Assembly (NCBI GenBank): GCA_028274465.1
Contig: CM051456.1
Span: 64,652,753-64,716,752, forward strand
Source: Plantago ovata
Lineage: Eukaryota; Streptophyta; Magnoliopsida; Lamiales; Plantaginaceae
DNA: 64,000 bases
Direction of reading: 5' to 3'
The notes below the pieces were generated by a model. It ran no database searches. It was not told the origin of the DNA and saw only the letters and a list, made by a program, of their open reading frames with translations. A program made the translations under genes and the position numbers. This document shows positions 1 through 11,350 of this stretch, one piece after another (positions within the stretch are counted from its first letter, which is position 1; the number at the start of each line of letters is the position of its first letter).

Positions 1-2209
1 TCACCATTTAGGAATGCACTTTTAACATCCATTTGGTAAACAATGAAGTCATTGTGAGCAGCAAAGGCCAAGAAAAGCCTAATTGCATCCAATCTTGCAA
101 CTGGAGCGTAAGACTCATCATAGTCCAATCCTTCAGTCTGACAGTAACCTTGAGCAACTAAGCGTGCTTTATTTCTTGTTACTTCACCAGACTCGCTCAG
201 CTTGTTTCTGAACACCCACTTTGTACCAATAGCTTTCTTATCTTCAGCAAGTGGCAGAAGTTTCCAGACTTTGTTTCTTTCAAATTGATCCAATTCTTCT
301 TGCATTGCCTTTATCCATTCAGAATGCTTCAAAGCTTCTTCTATGGTTTTAGGTTCAATTTTTGAAACAAAGCAAGAGAATAATGATTCTACTTCTACGA
401 CTGTTGCTTCTTCAGCAAGTCCTTGAGTAGCTTTGGATCTAGTCACTTGGTGTTTATTAATATCGCCAATCATATCCGTAGAGGGATGATCTCTAATCCA
501 TTTATTAACAGGTTTCCTGTTTGTTGGATCAGGATATGTTTGCTCATCAGCATGTGACTCTTCAGTATGTACTTGTTTAGTACTACCGGGAATTTGTGTC
601 TCTGCTGAGATTTGTTCGTCAGCAACTGCTTGTTCAGCATTGTTGGATTGAGGTAATTCATCAGCAGGCACTGGAGATTGCGTAATTTCAGCAACTTCTG
701 GAGCAACTGCATCTTTTGCTGGAAATTCTTTATCGTGAACTATTTTTATCTTGTCATGACTTGGGGGAGGAGAGTCATTGTCAGAATCATCATTTAGTTC
801 AATTGACTTGATTTGCCTAGCATCAGATTCAGTTCTTTGCTCATGTATGATTAGCTTTTTCATACATTCTGATATTTCTTCTTCAGCAGGCACACCTTGT
901 GACTTTTCGTAGAATACAACATGCACAGATTCTTCAATCTTTTGTGCCTTTTTGTTGTAAACTCTATAAGCTTTATTGTGCAAGGAATAGCCAAGAAATA
1001 TCGCTTCGTCTGCCTTTGGTTGAAATGTTCTAAGGTATTCTCTACCATTGTTAAGAATGAAACACTTGCAACCAAATACTCTTAGATGAATGATGTTAGG
1101 AGGTCTTCCAACAAACAATTCATAAGGAGTTTTGTTGTATTCCTTAGTAATCAGACATCTATTTTGAGTATAGCAGGCGGTATTAATCGCTTCAACCCAA
1201 TAAGCCTCACTTATTTCAGTGTCAGCAAGCATTGTTCTTGCGGCTTCTTTCAGGGTGCAATTCTTCCGTTCAGCAACACCATTTTGCTGTGGTGTTCTTA
1301 CTGAGGATAACTGATGTTGAATACCTTTTAAGGTACAATATTCAGTTATGTACTGGTTTACAAACTCAGTGCCATGGTCTGTCCTTATGACTTTTACCTT
1401 GTCATTTTTCATGACTTCAAGCTTATTCAGCAAGTTAGGTATTTCAGTCTTGGTTTCAGATTTGTGCTTGATGAATACTACCCAAGTGAATCTTGAATAG
1501 TCATCTACCACGACTAGACTATACTTCTTACCAGCATAGCTTGTTGAAGAAGATTCAAACAAGTCCATGTGCAAGAGTTGTAAAGGTTTTGTAGTTGACG
1601 GTACTGCCTTGTTCTTGAAAGAAGATTTGGTTTGCTTTCCTTGCTGACATGCATTGCAAACACCATCCTTATTAAAAGTAACCCTAGGTAATCCAACTAC
1701 AAGTGCCTTTTTAGACAGCTTATTCAGCGTCTTGAAGTTTAGATGACTTGTTCGTTTATGCCATAACCATGCTTTTTCAGCAAGGCAATCATGATCTGAG
1801 ACAAGGCATTTTTCAACGTTTGCTGAAGACCAATCAACGGTGTACAAGCCTCCTGATCTTCTTGCAATCATTATAACCTTTTTAGTCTCAAAGTCTACAA
1901 GTTTACATTCATCACTTTTAATTTCGATGAAGTATCGTTTGTCAGCAAATTGACTCATGCTGAAAAGGTTAAACTTAAGATTTTTGACATAAAGAACTCC
2001 AGAAATTGTTATGCATCCTAACTTCACATCACCATAGCCTTTGTAGATCCGGAGCCTCCACCAGCAAACCTTATTGTTGGACCTTTAGACCACCGTCTAT
2101 AGTTTATAAGGTTATTCTTGTTGCCCGTCATGTGCTTTCCACAACCACTATCAAAGTGCCAGATTGCATCGTTTGTCTCCGTGGCTGCAGTCTGCACAAT
2201 CAAGAGCAA
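1..2209 (-). pseudogene. Element B pol, N-terminal part: protease, integrase, start of reverse transcriptase
   Basis: Pol would mature gag, integrate cDNA and copy the RNA genome. The protease motif DSGCGKHMTG lies near 2120-2160. A 1-nt deletion near 2043, compared with element A (CCTTTTGTAG there, CCTTTGTAG here), shifts the frame inside the protease. Downstream the integrase HHCC region, with the second zinc cysteine intact (unlike A), the catalytic DDE region and the acidic linker can be followed without an obvious stop. The window begins inside the RT motif AFLNGE. The start near 2209 is not a confident initiator: pol is in a different frame from gag and follows its stop by a few bases. 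Less decayed than the equivalent part of A. Confidence 0.8.
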
Positions 2210-2214
2210 ACAAG

Positions 2215-4635
2215 TTAATTATCCAATGATGGATGTCCATTAACATGTTCAAGAATGCGTCCAGTGGAAACCCAAGTCTGAAGTTTTTCAACTATGACTT
2301 GTTTTCTACTTGCTGAGGAACTCGGAGGTTTTGAGCTGAAAGACTTTTGACTCGTGCTGGTCAAATCCACTTTCTGATGTGGTGTCTTGCTCTGTTGACC
2401 TTTTTGCTGAACATACTTTTCAGTAAGTTCTTTTCTAGCAAGGTTCCTTCTAGTCCTAGCATTGGGAGTCTTTTCAGAACATTTAGGCTTGGTTTTCTTC
2501 ATCTCTTTGAAGTATCTTTGCTGACTTTGCTTATACTCATGAAAGAGTTGACTTTGCTTGGTTTTGAAACCGAGTCCACTCTTTGGAGAATGCTGAGCTT
2601 TAGCTTCAGCAACCTTACTTGATTCAGGTTTTTCAGCAAAGGACTTCTGATTACTTTTAGTAATCTTGCCTTTAGTCTTAACAACTTGCTTTCCAGCAAC
2701 TTGTTTGGCGGAATGCTTCACAGCATTCTTCTTCTTTCCAGTTTGCTTTTCAGCAACCTGTTTTCCTTTTAAAGTCTTGTTACTTTGAGTAGCAACAGCG
2801 GGCTTTATGGTCATAGGTACTTGATTGCATGTTTCAGCAACCTTAGTTTGACCAAACTGATAGATTACTGGTGGACTACTATCAGTAGCATGTACAAAGG
2901 AGATAGGTGATTTATCTTTTCTCAAGATTTCTACGCTATCACCTTCACACGTTGCTCCTAAACCTTCTTTTTGAGATGGATCTCTCAAATAAGAGTTTAG
3001 TTCAGTCAGCGTATTACTTGCTTCCACGTAGGATTTGAAATTGACTTTCATCTTTTTCATTTCTTGGATTTCAGCAAGTAACTTTAGAATTGAGGACTGA
3101 CACTCTTCCAATTCTAATGCCATTTGAGAATTTTTCTCTGCAGCCTCAGCAATCAACTTCTTAAGACGCCTTATTTCAGCATCTTTTTCTTCTGTCTCTT
3201 CCTTCAGCAAAACATACTTTTCAGTAGTCTGTTTGGTCAGAGTTTCAGCAAGTTGTAGTCTTTCTTGCTGTTTGTTGAGAGTATTCTCAAATCTTTCGAT
3301 TTCTCCTTGAATCTTGTCAAGGTCAATCTCGTCTTCACTTTCTGAGTCTGAGTCAGAGGTAGAGTTGTTTACCTGACCGGCCATGAGGCAGAATTCGTAG
3401 TTAGACACATCTGGATAAGCTTCCATAGCTATTCCACAAACTTCCTTGCCAATCTCCACGTCTAGAGTGGCTTCTTCATCGTTGGTGTCTGAACTTTCAT
3501 CCTCACTGTCTTCGGAGCTAGTATCAATGCACAATGCATCGATTTTTGCTTGAAGCTTCTTCTTTTCTTCAGCAATAAAAGCTCTTTTGAACTTCTTCTT
3601 CTTTTCAGTAGATTTGCCTTTCAGCAAAGGGCAATTAGCTTTGAAGTGTCCAGGCTTTTTGCAGTAAAAACATAGATCATTTCCAACTGCTGGCTCTTCT
3701 GATGAAGTAGCTTGCTGAGCTTGCTTGTTCAGCGAGCTAGTATCATTCTTGTACTTATGGTAGTTGTTACCAAGATGCTTTTTCAGCTTCTCTTTTGCTT
3801 TTCACTTTTCAAGTTCCTTACTGATGAACTTCTTCATGTTTTTTACAACTAAAGCATTTTCATCAGCAGGCTCTTTATCATTCTTCTTTTCAGAAGATGA
3901 CGGCTTTGCAGCAAGAGCAATGTTTTGCGATTTTTCAGCAAATACATTTTCTCTTTGCTTTGTCTCATAATTGACAGTAGAAAGATGAGAGAACAACTCT
4001 GTTGGTGTAACGTCAGGCATTCCTTGATTATAATAGAAATTCTGAGTGTAGATCCATTCTTGATTCAAACTTCTGATGATAGTTTTCACTTTCTCAGAAT
4101 CTGAGTAGAGGTTTCCAACACCCAGCGCTGCCATTCCACTAACAAGAGTTGTGAATCTGAAGTCCAAGTCTTCCAATGACTCGTTTGCACCTTGCTTAAA
4201 GTTTTGAAACTTTAGCTTAAGTACTTCAAGTTTGTTTTCCTTGGTCTTGTCAGATCCAGCACAAAGATCTTGAACCATTTTCCAAGCCTCCTTTGCAGTC
4301 TTAGCACCCCACAGTTTGCACTGTATGGTATCCGGAGTTGATCTGATGATGATATTTCTTGCTTGGCCATCAAGACTGAATCTCTTAGCTTCGTCAGAAG
4401 TCCATTCCTCTCTTGGTTTTGGCACAACAGTATCTGATGGTTCGCCAAGGATGGTTTCCTTCCCAGCTTCAGTGGTCTTGTGAGGGAAACTCCTTTCAAT
4501 CTTAGTGATCTTGATAGGTACATCATTAATGACGGTTACCATATCATCACTAATGGCCTCAAGATGTAGCATCATGTTGTTTCGCCATTTCTCGTAATTT
4601 TCCAGCTTCAGCAAGGGAGCATCTCCTAAAGACAT
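2215..4635 (-). pseudogene. Element B gag (UBN2-type capsid domain, zinc knuckle, acidic coiled-coil tail)
   Basis: Structural protein that would form the particle and bind RNA. The start MSLGDAPLLKLENYEKW at 4635 opens a UBN2-type copia gag domain (about residues 1-240, with IIRSTPDTIQCKLWGAKTAK and SLEDLDFRFTTL). A stop at 3802-3804 (TGA where element A has CGA, Arg) cuts the frame after 277 residues. The same frame then continues through the CCHC knuckle CFYCKKPGHFKANC near 3650-3680 into a long acidic, Ser/Glu-rich coiled-coil region and a Lys-rich tail, ending at 2215. The overall span of about 800 codons is longer than most copia gags, as in Sireviruses. The single stop is the only break I see. 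Confidence 0.85.
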
Positions 4636-4733
4636 CCTGTCAGCAAAGCACTACCAAACTGATCAAGTGAGAGTGTTTTACGGAAAGCACTTAAGGGGAT
4701 CTAGGTTCAGTGCAGAAGGCTAAAGAACCTCCT

Positions 4734-4745
4734 GCTCTGATACCA
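4734..4745 (-). other. Primer binding site of element B (initiator tRNA-Met type)
   Basis: The minus strand reads TGGTATCAGAGC two bases inside the 5' LTR end, the usual complement of the 3' end of plant initiator tRNA-Met. Confidence 0.9.
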
Positions 4746-4747
4746 CT

Positions 4748-6187
4748 TGTTGGTCCCTTTAAACAACAAGAAAAGACTAGAGGGGGGGTGAATAGTCATT
4801 TCAAACTTTCGTCGTTTAAAACTTTCTCAGCAAGTACTTATTACTTTTCAGTAATGAGTTTGCTGATACTTAACTTTCTCAGCAAGCGTAAGTTACTTTA
4901 CAGTAGCTTGGTTTGATGATACTTAAAATCAGAGGTCGGAAGTCTTTGAAACAATAAGTGCTTTTTCAGCAAGTAAAGGTTTCAGCAAGTGAGGTGAGTG
5001 ACTGTGTACAAACAGATATAATTTGCTGAAAGCTAAATACAGTAAGTAAATCACACAAACACTTTTATAGTGGTATCTGAGAGTGGCGTAATCTCTCAAC
5101 TAATCCACTTCGTCCTTTCTAGGACTGAATCCACTAAGATATGATTGAGGTTCCTTACAATCTCCTATCTATAGCGATTCAACAGAAACCAAAGCACACT
5201 TGCTTTGTCTCCAACCTAAACTAGAGAACTCAACCATGTTCTCCACCAAACTTGGTACTTTTAATCAGCAAGACTATGCTCGATTAAGTTCCCCCTGAAT
5301 ATCACGCCTGAAAGGGTGTATTTTTAGTTAGAGAGTTTTGGGGTGAGATGACTTAATTATAACTTTTTAGTTAGAGAGTTTTGGGGTGAGAGTTTGATCA
5401 CGTTGTTGACACACTTCAACTCTTTGCCGGATGACCTCTATTTATAGTGCAAGTAAGGAGCCGTTTGAATTTCAATTCCTAAGGCTTTTGTTCCTTAACA
5501 TGTCACTATCTTGCTTTTTGTACTTTCAGCACCGACTTTGTTTGTCTTCTAGTCTTCATGTCCTTCGTGTGTAAGCTTTGCATTAAATGCACATTTGACT
5601 AGAATTCAAACAGTAACATTGGAGCGCAAATTCACGTACATTCAGCAAGAGGTCACATATGTTTATCAGCAAGTGGTCAGTCTCAGTTTCAGCAAGCACA
5701 ACCTACTCTGTCTTTCAGATTTTCACTTATGCAATGCCGTTTGCTGAACATTTCACTTTCTGAATAACACGTGCCTTTGTAGATACCAGTCTTCAGCAAT
5801 CTTCTAGTCTTCAGATCTTCAAATCTTCAAGTCTTCAGATCTTCAAAAAGTCTTCAAGATTCTGAGCGATTTCTACTTGCTTAAGATAATTCGTTTGTAA
5901 TAAACACAATATATCTTCAGCAAATGCTTCAATAGGTTATTTTCTTCTCAGAAAATAAGATACATCATAAGCTAAAGTGTCAATAAGATATTTTCTTTTC
6001 AGAAAATAAAATACGTCATACACAAAAGAAATAACTTATCTAGCACCTAACTAAGTCATCAGCAAACGTTCCTCTTTTACAATGTCCTTAAAATTCTAAA
6101 TTCCTATGGACCTTAAGATTACTAGTTACTGGACTTTTCTTAATTTAGAATTGTAAATTGCTCATAAAAATTACAAGTTTCCTAACA
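4748..6187 (-). repeat. 5' LTR of Sirevirus-like element B
   Basis: A 1440-bp LTR with minus-strand ends TGTTAGG...CCAACA, homologous to the LTRs at 33389-34933, 39388-40928 and 44954-46520. I count 14 copies of the heptamer TCAGCAA or its complement TTGCTGA. It is shorter than its relatives, lacking about 100 bp that they carry just after 5330. Confidence 0.9.
5439..5446 (-). promoter_or_regulatory. TATA box of element B LTR
   Basis: TATAAATA on the minus strand, followed by AGAGGTCATCC. The same box occurs at 34291-34298 and 40287-40294 in the A LTR copies. In element C it is damaged (TATTTTTA on the plus strand from 45861). Confidence 0.65.
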
Positions 6188-7481
6188 CTTATCTTCAATG
6201 AAAGTCTGAGCCTTCACTAATGCAGACTTTGCTAACCGGAGTGCTTGACTGACATCTTCTTCATAGCTTTTGTGGTAAAGACTTATGTCTTTCTGAGCTA
6301 TTGTAAGAGTAGTAGTGCGTTTCAGCACAGTAGCCAGTATTTTTTCCGATGTCAAGCGGACTCTCAGCAAGCAGTGCATCATCTTCTGCTTTGCAGGCTT
6401 TGTGGACTTCCATTAGTGCTAAAATTCTTGGAGTGAAATCCTCCACATTTGGGAACGGCACTAAGTTTGGGGTCAAGGAATGAACTTTGAGCTCAGAAGC
6501 GAATTGATCATCTCTTGTCAGCAAATGGCTTCTTAAGTCATCTCCTACATCATGTTCATAATCAGGAGGAGGAATTTGGACCACTTTGGGTTCACTTTTC
6601 TTTGAATGATCATCCTCATTTGCTGAAAGATCATCTTCATCGTCAGATTCATCAAGGCCAGCAACCTTGGTTCCTAAATCTACAACTTCATTCCTTTCTT
6701 GTTGAGTGGTTGCTGATGGCAACGTTTCAGACTCAACGACTGGAGTTTCACCAGTAGTAAGTTTTAATTGAGTAGTTGTTGAGGGCAACGTTTGAGACTC
6801 AATGACTGAAGTTTCACCAGTAGTAGATGGAAGGGAGAGGACTTACTGAGGTTTTATTCCTGAAGATTGAGCAATATCCAAATTCTGCGTATGCCTTGCA
6901 TGAATTTGGAGACTATTTTGAAGTGCTCTTTGGTAATCTTCATCCATTTCTTCATCATCATCAAGGTTTGGATCAGTGACCTTGGCATCGAGTAAAGATA
7001 ACTCGGCATCAGAAAGCTTGCTTTACCATGTTTCAATGCAGCGCGCTTTCTGGCGTACTCTTCTTCAGTATCAGCGCCTTGTACAGGTGCTTGAGTACTT
7101 GTTTCAGAAGGAGCAGGTTGGGATTATTGCTGACTTGGTGTTTGATCAGCTTGCTGATTGTCTTGATTCTCAGTCTCAGCAACTGTCAGTTTGAGTCCAC
7201 CAGCATCAGGACTAGGACCTTGATTATCATCATCACCGTCCTTTTTGCCTTAGAATCTTTTCCTTCATCATCACTGGAATCAGTAGGAATGTTCTCAACT
7301 TCTTCTTCCTCATCATCATCCGTCAGTATAACCAACTCGAGATGCTTGTACAAAGCAACACTCGTAAATTCCTCTTCTTCATTGATTTTGTGGGGATCAG
7401 CCACCACGGGTACAAAGGAACCCTTGAGCATCACAGCTTGTTCATCTGGAGAGGCACTCTTAAATTTGGCCTTCATATTCT
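6188..7481 (-). pseudogene. Element A env-like third ORF, middle part
   Basis: Acidic, low-complexity coding sequence in the position of the Sirevirus env-like ORF. Recognisable stretches are KAKFKSASPDEQAVMLKG near 7476, a Glu/Asp-rich run, then, after frame breaks, a Thr/Glu-rich segment (6261-6788) with two imperfect copies of about 66 bp (around 6720 and 6785). The last frame runs directly into the LTR of B at 6187, so the C-terminal part seen in element C at 46782-47669 is missing here. The function of Sirevirus env-like proteins is not established. I see no convincing signal peptide or fusion peptide. Confidence 0.6.
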
Positions 7482-9571
7482 TGTAAGAAAATACGGTCAG
7501 AGTTACCCCTAGGGTACGCAGCGGAATTTCAAATTTTTTTTTAACATACAGGTTAATTGATTATGTATATGTCGTATATATGTAAACACATCAATTAGAA
7601 GACTAACCTTACTTCCAAAGCAGCTTCCAAGTCATCGTAATAATCCTGTGTATCTTCTCCTTCGTCGAAGTCGAAGATATCTGCAATACTCTAATTATCT
7701 GCAAGACAATAAGAGTTAGCTTCCAGCTCCTAGAACCTCAACCTTGGTATCCACGGATGAACAGCCTATCGGAAGAATGCTAGCATATTCTTTGTGTGAC
7801 CAAGAAGACGGGGCGGCGGTTTTCCTCCGGCAAGGGTGGCGCGCGCATGTGGCTTATAGAGGAGGGAAGAGCTTTTTATTTTCTCTAAGAAAACTGGGTA
7901 GAATAATTCTCTAAGAATTGATTGTTCAGAATACTGAAAAAGCTCTCTAATGACTTACTTATATAGTAGTCAATAGAAGCCTAAAGCATAAGCAATTAGA
8001 CTTCATAAAGGAATAAGAATCTAATTTTTATCGCACTAGGAAACCAATTTAAAGTCTAGATTCATTTCCAATCAAATTAAAACTCAATCAAGAAAATCTA
8101 ACTTATCCCTTGGACTTCTAATAGAGGAAGGAGTCGAACTCCTTCCCCTACTCTAGCTTGCGCGCGCGCGCCTTCCTAAGGGAGATAGGTGGGTCCTGAT
8201 TTTTGGACCCACTTATTGTTCTAAGGCAATTCAAACTCCAAGTAGATTTTGCCCACGTGTATATGTTTATTCTAAATTAACATATCCTTTCAAATCAAAC
8301 CTCTATTATATTTCTAAAATATAATCTTTAATTGTATTTACATAAAATACAATTAATTAGCCAATTCAATTAATAATTCCAAATCATTAATTGAGCCACT
8401 AAATATTATAATTAATTCCAAATCAATTATAATCCATCAATCACAATTAATTCCAAATTAATTGCGATTCCATCTTCAAGGATATTCTGATAAGCTGAAT
8501 CACCACATAGTGTGACCCATAGGGCCTCATTGTATTAAGCAAGTCCTAGACTAGGCAAAATGGAATTCCTAGACGGTTCCATTTGCAATATTAATACATG
8601 AGGACGTTTGAGAGGTTTCTCAAAGCAAACCCTTTCGTTGCGAAGCCTGTTGCGCTCAACGCGGCGATGGTAACGTCCCTTCATCTGACTGACTCGAATG
8701 CATCTAGGATCGATGACGTGTCTATCCCAATAATACATCCACGGGCGTCTCAGGGAGTTGCTTGGTTACTAAGATATACTTATGACCATCATACTATATC
8801 GATGCACTGGCCAGTGACTTTACCAACACAACTATGAAGACTATGAGCAGTACTCTCCTTTGCTACACATGAGAGATGAATCCTTCACAAAAACACTTAT
8901 CATCCCCATTTGTATGTAGCCATAATCCTGGATCGTGTCTTAGGTCAACTGCTTATTCAGAGCTGACATCAACGGGTCCACCAAGGATATGGGGCAACAA
9001 ATGTGATGATAAAGTCCTGTAAGTCCAAAGGACGACTGACATCACTTCGACAACTTACCGGTTCCCATAGACTCTTCGGTGTAGAGTATACATCGATGGG
9101 AGTGTCCGGTGGGTACTTCCATTGTTCAATAATCATTCTTCGAACAACTATGCGCAGTTATGGGAACATTTCTCGATTGTCCAACAATCCGTTCCGTGGC
9201 CGTGGGATCGGCTCACACTTGCTCCAACAAGTATAACATCCACGCATACTAGTCTCATCTGGTTAATTCAGACCCCTACATCCGAGATCAACCTCGACTA
9301 GGGAGAGTTTGGGATAGATGATAACTCACATAGCTCCCACTATATGTGTGATCGGTCATCTATCCGAGGGGACATGTTTAATATCAATACAGACAGAAAT
9401 AGAGATATGACATGCTGCATGCCTGGTGTAATATAAATGTGAAAGCGATACTCAATAGTAAAACAACAAACATATATTATATTACGTTGACCTGTGTAAT
9501 AGTACATATATGCCCTCTATAAGGGCTCCATGCCCTTAATAAGGACTGTCTGTAGGACACATACACTATCA
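7482..9571 (-). repeat. 3' LTR of element D (full length, 2090 bp)
   Basis: Starts (minus strand) TGATAGTG next to the PPT at 9573-9584 and ends CTTACA at 7482. The part 7482-8806 is nearly identical to 15344-16668. It contains a TATA box (TATATAAG, minus strand, 7958-7965; 15820-15827 in the other LTR), an alternating CG run near 8160-8172, and an AT-rich tract of ATTAATTCCAAAT-like repeats near 8330-8465. ORFs inside (e.g. 8598-8837) recur in both LTRs because the LTRs are duplicates, not because they are genes. Confidence 0.85.
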
Positions 9572-9572
9572 A

Positions 9573-9584
9573 TCTCCCACTTGG
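9573..9584 (-). other. Polypurine tract of element D
   Basis: The minus strand reads CCAAGTGGGAGA, then two bases to the LTR start TGATAGTG, the standard plant copia arrangement in which AAGTGGGAGATT precedes the 3' LTR. It immediately follows the RNase H stop codon. This fixed the inner LTR boundary at 9571. Confidence 0.8.
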
Positions 9585-9585
9585 A

Positions 9586-10956
9586 CTAGAGCCAGTCACC
9601 TTTATGCCTAATACCCAGATTAGCATAATGTCTTAAGTGGACATCCACTGATAAGACCTTGGTGAAAGGATCTGCCACGTTGTCCGTGGTAGAGACACAT
9701 TCTATACTAACTTCTCTTCTATCAATAATCTCACGTATAACGTGATATTTTCTAAGTACATGTTTGTTCTTGTTTGTAGATCTAGGCTCCCTAGCTTGAG
9801 CGACGGCGCCCGTATTGTCACAATAAATCTTTATTGGACTAGGAGCAGGAACAACCCTCAATTCCTTCACGAACTATGAAATCCAGACAGCTTCTTTCGA
9901 TGCTTCTGATGCAGCAATGTACTCGGCTTCTGTGGATGAGTCAGCAACCGTGGCTTGCTTAGAACTCTTCCAACAGATAGCTCCTCCGTGCAATTTGAAT
10001 ACGTATCCTGTCTGTGACTTAAAGTCATCAGGATCTGATTCAAATCCAGCGTCGACATACCCAGACATCTTTAATTCTGGTTCTCCACCAAACACCAAGA
10101 ACATCTCTTTAGTCCGTCGAAGGTACTTAAGAATATTCTTTACAGCAGTCAAGTGAGGTACTCCTGGATTCTTTTGGTGTCGACAAGTGACACTAAGCGC
10201 ATATGCCACATCGGGCCTTGTGCAATTCATTGCATACATTATAGACCCTACTGCCGAAGCATACGGCACACGACTCATTGCGTTTCTTTCTTCATCAGTT
10301 TTAGGACCATCCTTAACTAATAAGACAATCCCATGCCTCGCTGGAAGAAAGCCTCTCTTTGAGTCGTTCATCTTATAACGCTTCAGTATTTTGTCGATGT
10401 AGGTGGACTGTGTCAATCCTAACATCCTCTTGGATCTATCTCTATAGATCTTGATCCCTAGGATGTAGTTCGCTTCACCCAAGTCCTTCATCGAGAAGGT
10501 ACTTGATAACCAAACTTTAGTCTCTTCTAGCATAGAGACATTGTTTCCCATGATCAAAATATCATCAACATAGATGATCATGAAAACGACTCCCTTGTCG
10601 CTGTGCCTAGCGTAGACACAGGGATCTTCCTTGCTTCTGATGAAGTCAAACGATTTGACAGCTTCATCAAAGCAGATATTCCATCTCCTAGACACTTGCT
10701 TTAGCCCATAGATGGATCTTTGTAATTTGCATACAGCATTTGGCCTTGTTTTACTAATAAAACCTTCCGGATGTACCATATAGACCTCTTCCTCAAGGTT
10801 GCCATTGAGGAAGGCAGTCTTTACATCCATCTGCCAGATCTCATAATCATAGTAGGTAGCTATCGCAAGTAGAATTCGAATGGACTTCAATTTTGCTACC
10901 GGTGAAAAGGTTTCATCGTAATCGATGTCATACCATTGCGTGTAGCCTTTCGCCAC
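9586..10956 (-). pseudogene. Element D reverse transcriptase and RNase H
   Basis: Copies element RNA and removes it from the hybrid. From 10956 the copia RT block can be read: YDETFSPVAKLKSIRILLAI, QMDVKTAFLNGNLEEEVYM, IYGLKQVSRRW (usually KQASR), and catalytic YVDD in FMIIYVDDILIMG. RNase H follows (SSTEAEYIAASEASKEAVW). A TAG after VWIS near 9872 interrupts the frame, which resumes with KELRVVPAPSPIKIYCDN, VADPFTK and ends at the PPT. The region 10957-11350 linking RT to integrase is degenerate. Close to intact in RT, but with one nonsense codon. Confidence 0.85.
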
Positions 10957-11350
10957 AAGCCTAGCTTTGTGCGTTTATACCTTGCCATCGGCATCTGTCT
11001 TTTGTTTAAAGACCCATTTGCAACCCAATAGGTCTAACCCCTTGGGGCAAGTCTACCAAGTTCAAAACTTGGTTCTGGTACATGGAGTCCATTTCCTATT
11101 CCATGGCCTCTTGCCATTTGTCTGAGTCAATATCAATTATTGCCTCTTTGTAGGTCTCGGGATCTTCCCGATCTGATAAGCCGAAATCAAGTTCACTGAT
11201 GTCTTCTATCATAAGGCTTTGGTTCTGAGGTCCTTTTAGGATCCTCTTCGACCTATGGAGCTCGACTGGTTCTGGTGCTTTTCTTTTCTGGCTTCGTGTA
11301 ACACGAACATTGTCAGTGGGTATGGATGCAGCTGGTCGCGTCCCGCGACC

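Larger units (their letters stand above)
1..6187 (-). mobile_element. Sirevirus-like Ty1/copia element B (5' part; runs off left edge)
   Basis: Read on the minus strand the order is 5' LTR (4748-6187), primer binding site, gag, protease, integrase, start of RT. The rest of RT, RNase H, env-like ORF and 3' LTR lie beyond the left edge. At 6187/6188 the LTR terminus TGTTAG (minus strand) abuts env-like coding sequence of element A with no polypurine tract between, so B inserted into A rather than sharing its LTR. The Sirevirus assignment is inferred from gag type, LTR length and the third ORF of its relatives A and C. Confidence 0.85.

Noticed and set aside
470..712. Leu-rich ORF (also 19753-19989)
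   Set aside because: Shadow frame of the Sirevirus pol linker; the coding frame is the acidic one.
4748..6187. Single LTR shared by two tandem Sirevirus elements
   Set aside because: The outer side lacks a PPT and cuts the third ORF in mid-frame, as in a nested insertion.
7482..8806. LTR of element D taken as 1325 bp from the two visible copies
   Set aside because: No PPT follows 8806, while a textbook PPT lies at 9573-9584 next to the RNase H stop; the shorter copy is truncated.
8598..8837. ORF conserved at 8598-8837 and 16460-16708
   Set aside because: Conservation is due to the two LTRs of element D being duplicates, not to selection on a protein.
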